The position numbers and the translations under genes are program-made. From Paraburkholderia hayleyella (GTDB lineage Bacteria > Pseudomonadota > Gammaproteobacteria > Burkholderiales > Burkholderiaceae), in contig NZ_QPES01000001.1 in NCBI RefSeq assembly GCF_009455685.1, positions 1,612,001-1,676,000 on the forward strand: 64,000 bases of DNA, read 5' to 3'. Each line of letters opens with the position of its first letter. The first letter of the stretch is position 1. The notes below the pieces were generated by a model, which was not told the DNA's origin, did no database searches, and was given only the letters and a program-made list of their open reading frames with translations. Below are positions 61,826 through 64,000 of this stretch, one piece after another.

Positions 61826-64000
61826 TCAGAAGGCTTCGTCGGCGGCCAGATAACGCCATTGCCCCGCGGGCAGCGCGCCCAGCGAGACCTGTCCGATCCG
61901 TACACGCTTCAAGCCAACCACATGCAGCCCGACCAGCTCGCACATGCGACGGATTTGCCGTTTTTTGCCTTCGCGCAAGACGAAGCGCAACTGCTCGCCA
62001 TTTTGCCAGGTGACGCTGGCGGGCTTTAATGGCACGTCGTCGAGTTCCAGACCGTGACAGAGCAGCGCGAGGCTGGCAGCCGGGAAGTGCTGTTCAACAT
62101 CGGTCGAGATGCCGCCATACGTCACACGCACCAGATATTCCTTGTCCACGCCTGAATGTCCGCCGACCAGTTGCTTGGCGACGCGTCCATCCTGAGTCAG
62201 TACGAGTAGCCCGGTTGAATCGATATCCAGCCGGCCCGCAGGCGCGAGCGTGCGCAAGTGGGCAATGGAAAACGCGATGCCGGACGCATCGCCTTCCCAA
62301 CGGTTTTCGGGCGTGACCAGGGTCACGGCCGGTTGATAGCCATCTTCAGCCTGGCCGGAGACGTAGCCCACCGTTTTGTGTATGAGGATGGTGACCTGCT
62401 TTTGCTGCATCGCCTGGGCCGCGGGGTCGAGCTCGATGCGCTGGTCTGGCCGCACCTTGGTGCCCAGCGTGTCGATGCGTACGCCATCGACGAGTACCCA
62501 GCCGTTTTCTATCCATTCATCCGCTTCCCGGCGCGAGCACAGGCCGAGTTCCGACATCAGTTTCGACAGGCGCAGCATGCCTGGTGTGTCGCTGTAATCG
62601 CGTTGTGGCCGCATGGCTGGGTCTGGACGCGAGCTGAGGGGATCGCCTGATTCGCGCGAGTCGCGCGATTTGTGATGCGCGCGTGGTTTGGCGGTATCTC
62701 TTGCCTGTGAGGATGGCGCTGCGCGGGCAGGACGCTCGAAGCGTTCGCCACGCGGAGCGGCATCACGGGCAGGACGCTCGAAGCGTTCGCCACGCGGAGC
62801 GGCATCACGGGCAGGGCGCTCGAAGCGTTCGCCACGCGGAGCGGCATCACGGGCAGGGCGTTCGAAGCGTTCGCCACGCGGAGCGGCATCACGGGCAGGA
62901 CGTTCGAAGCGTTCGCCACGCGGAGCACCATCACGTGCAGGACGTTCAAAACGTTCGCCACGCGGAGCGGCATCACGGGCAGGGCGCTCGAAGCGTTCGC
63001 CACGCGGAGCGGCATCACGGGCAGGACGCTCGAAGCGTTCGCCACGCGGAGCGGCATCACGGGCAGGGCGCTCGAAGCGTTCGCCACGCGGAGCGGCATC
63101 ACGAGCAGGACGCTCAAAACGTTCGCCACGCGGAGCGGCATCACGAGCAGGACGTTCAAAACGTTCGCCACGCGGAGCACCATCACGTGCAGGACGCTCA
63201 AAACGTTCGCCGCGCGGAGCGGCATCACGTGCAGGACGCTCAAAACGTTCGCCACGCGGAGCACCATCACGAGCAGGACGCTCGAAGCGTTCGCCACGCG
63301 GAGCACCATCACGGGCAGGGCGTTCAAAGCGTTCGCCACGCGGAGCACCATCACGTGCAGGACGTTCAAAACGTTCGCCGCGCGGAGCGGCATCATGGGC
63401 AGGGCGTTCAAAGCGTTCGCCACGCGGAGCACCATCACGTGCAGGACGTTCAAAACGTTCGCCACGCGGAGCGGCATCACGAGCAGGACGCTCAAAACGT
63501 TCGCCACGCGGAGCGCCATCACGTGCAGGGCGTTCAAAACGTTCGCCACGCGGAGCACCATCACGGGCAGGACGCTCAAAACGTTCGCCACGCGGAGCAC
63601 CATCACGGGCAGGGCGTTCAAAGCGTTCGCCACGCGGAGCGCCATCACGTGCAGGACGTTCAAAACGTTCGCCACGCTTTACACCGGCTGCAGCAGCGGG
63701 ACCGCTACTGTAGGAGCGACGCGCGCCTTCTTCACGTGGCGCGCGCGAATCCCGCGAATATTCTCCCCGGCTACGCTCACCCTCTGCCCGAGGCGGACGG
63801 GCCGGTGCGCCTTCGCGGCGCAAAGGCCGCTCGGTAAAGCTGCGCGGGCTCGCGCCGGATGCCGGGCGCGTTCCCGAACCTGGCGCACCGCGCGCAGGCA
63901 GGGTTTTGCGTGGCGCATCCCCGGATGCCGGGCGCGCTCCGGCGGGCCGTACTGGCTTACGCCCAGCGGTGCTGCCGGTACGAACTGGGGCGCGTTGGGA
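61826..64000 (-). CDS. RsuA/RluF-family pseudouridine synthase with long repeat-rich N-terminus (5' end outside window)
   Basis: Isomerises uridine in 23S rRNA (family level). The C-terminal 250 residues hold an S4 RNA-binding domain (MLRLSKLMSELGLCSRREAD), the catalytic-Asp motif APAGRLDIDSTGLLVL, and KRQIRRMCELVGLHVVGLKR. Before this lie 22 full copies plus one partial copy of a 14-residue unit, GERFERPARD(G/A)APR, encoded by the 42-bp array. Upstream the frame stays open to the window edge through Pro/Ala/Arg-rich codons, so the true start is not visible. Arg/Glu-rich low-complexity extensions occur in Burkholderia homologues; this one is unusually regular. RluF-like or RluB-like subtype is unresolved. 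Confidence 0.9.
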   Translation of the reverse strand, partial: SQRAPVRTGSTAGRKPVRPAGARPASGDAPRKTLPARGAPGSGTRPASGASPRSFTERPLRREGAPARPPRAEGERSRGEYSRDSRAPREEGARRSYSSGPAAAAGVKRGERFERPARDGAPRGERFERPARDGAPRGERFERPARDGAPRGERFERPARDGAPRGERFERPARDAAPRGERFERPARDGAPRGERFERPAHDAAPRGERFERPARDGAPRGERFERPARDGAPRGERFERPARDGAPRGERFERPARDAAPRGERFERPARDGAPRGERFERPARDAAPRGERFERPARDAAPRGERFERPARDAAPRGERFERPARDAAPRGERFERPARDAAPRGERFERPARDGAPRGERFERPARDAAPRGERFERPARDAAPRGERFERPARDAAPRGERFERPARDAAPRGERFERPARAAPSSQARDTAKPRAHHKSRDSRESGDPLSSRPDPAMRPQRDYSDTPGMLRLSKLMSELGLCSRREADEWIENGWVLVDGVRIDTLGTKVRPDQRIELDPAAQAMQQKQVTILIHKTVGYVSGQAEDGYQPAVTLVTPENRWEGDASGIAFSIAHLRTLAPAGRLDIDSTGLLVLTQDGRVAKQLVGGHSGVDKEYLVRVTYGGISTDVEQHFPAASLALLCHGLELDDVPLKPASVTWQNGEQLRFVLREGKKRQIRRMCELVGLHVVGLKRVRIGQVSLGALPAGQWRYLAADEAF
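62727..63678. repeat. 42-bp tandem repeat array, about 22.7 copies, coding
   Basis: Period exactly 42 bp. On the plus strand each unit contains GTTCGCCACGCGGAGC and a variable GCATCACGGGCAGGACGCTC stretch. Most variation is silent: the Asp-Gly versus Asp-Ala codon, GGGC/GTGC/GAGC at one site, and the AAGCG/AAACG and CTC/TTC positions. Non-silent changes are few (Gly/Ala, one Arg to His at unit 7). Variants recur in alternating blocks, suggesting duplication of multi-unit segments. The array lacks stop codons in several frames, which creates spurious long open frames on both strands. Confidence 0.98.

Noticed and set aside
62727..63678. A CRISPR array
   Set aside because: Units are contiguous with no unique spacers, the period is a multiple of three, and the array is in frame with a pseudouridine synthase.
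62557..63837. Long open frames on both strands over the repeat array (372, 384 and 341 codons)
   Set aside because: They are other reading frames of the 42-bp repeat, which has no stop codon in those frames. Only the frame continuous with the S4/synthase domains is supported.

Overview
The window is about 64 kb of a GC-rich beta-proteobacterial chromosome, most likely from the family Burkholderiaceae. The basis is family knowledge: the ast arginine-catabolism genes, the smc-zipA-ligA order, the dapC-dapD-(ArsC-like)-dapE order, and a glyoxylate region with a LysR gene and a haloacid dehalogenase all resemble Burkholderia and Paraburkholderia. I cannot name the species. Most of the window is conserved housekeeping sequence. 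The accessory material is AT-richer and concentrated at about 7.0-8.8 kb, 17.2-18.0 kb and 22.7-27.2 kb.

Layout. 0-4.6 kb: end of astA, then astD, astB and astE (arginine to glutamate and succinate), followed by a periplasmic amino-acid binding protein. 5.8-6.9 kb: an exported peroxiredoxin and a small membrane protein. 7.0-8.8 kb: an AT-rich gene for an ankyrin-like, effector-like protein. 9.3-10.5 kb: an exported PXPV protein and fabI. 10.6-16.4 kb: the yejABEF oligopeptide importer. 16.5-17.2 kb: an NlpC/P60 peptidase with a near-consensus promoter. 17.2-19.8 kb: a palindrome, a decayed IS3 orfA and an AspT-like exchanger. 20.3-22.7 kb: gltX, tRNA-Ala and a duplicated tRNA-Glu/tRNA-Asp pair. 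22.7-25.3 kb: an island remnant with an integrase N-terminal fragment, a nonsense-interrupted IS3 orfB, two unknown genes that converge and overlap at their 3' ends, and the tail of another IS3 element. 25.4-27.2 kb: a GNAT acetyltransferase, a second AT-rich effector-like gene and a perfect 29-bp inverted repeat. 27.3-32.7 kb: aceB, a haloacid dehalogenase, a LysR regulator, a universal stress protein and aceA.

33.2-49.5 kb: an RhlE-type helicase, acyl-CoA-binding protein, tsaB-rimI-uracil-DNA glycosylase, DUF1853, thiD, lplT, alr, radA, an ABC-F ATPase, glutathione peroxidase, cardiolipin synthase and prmB. 49.6-53.3 kb: the lysine/peptidoglycan genes dapE, an ArsC/Spx-like gene, dapD and dapC. 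53.9-61.6 kb: smc, zipA, ligA and def. 61.8-64 kb: an RsuA/RluF-type pseudouridine synthase whose N-terminal extension is a 42-bp repeat of about 22.7 copies; it runs off the window.

The most unusual features are the tandem repeats (8-, 9-, 12- and 42-bp periods, in coding and non-coding DNA), three very long perfect hairpins (two resembling IS3-family ends), two AT-rich effector-like genes, and the overlapping convergent pair in the tRNA-adjacent island. I saw no complete mobile element, CRISPR array, recognised defence system or recognised secretion system.
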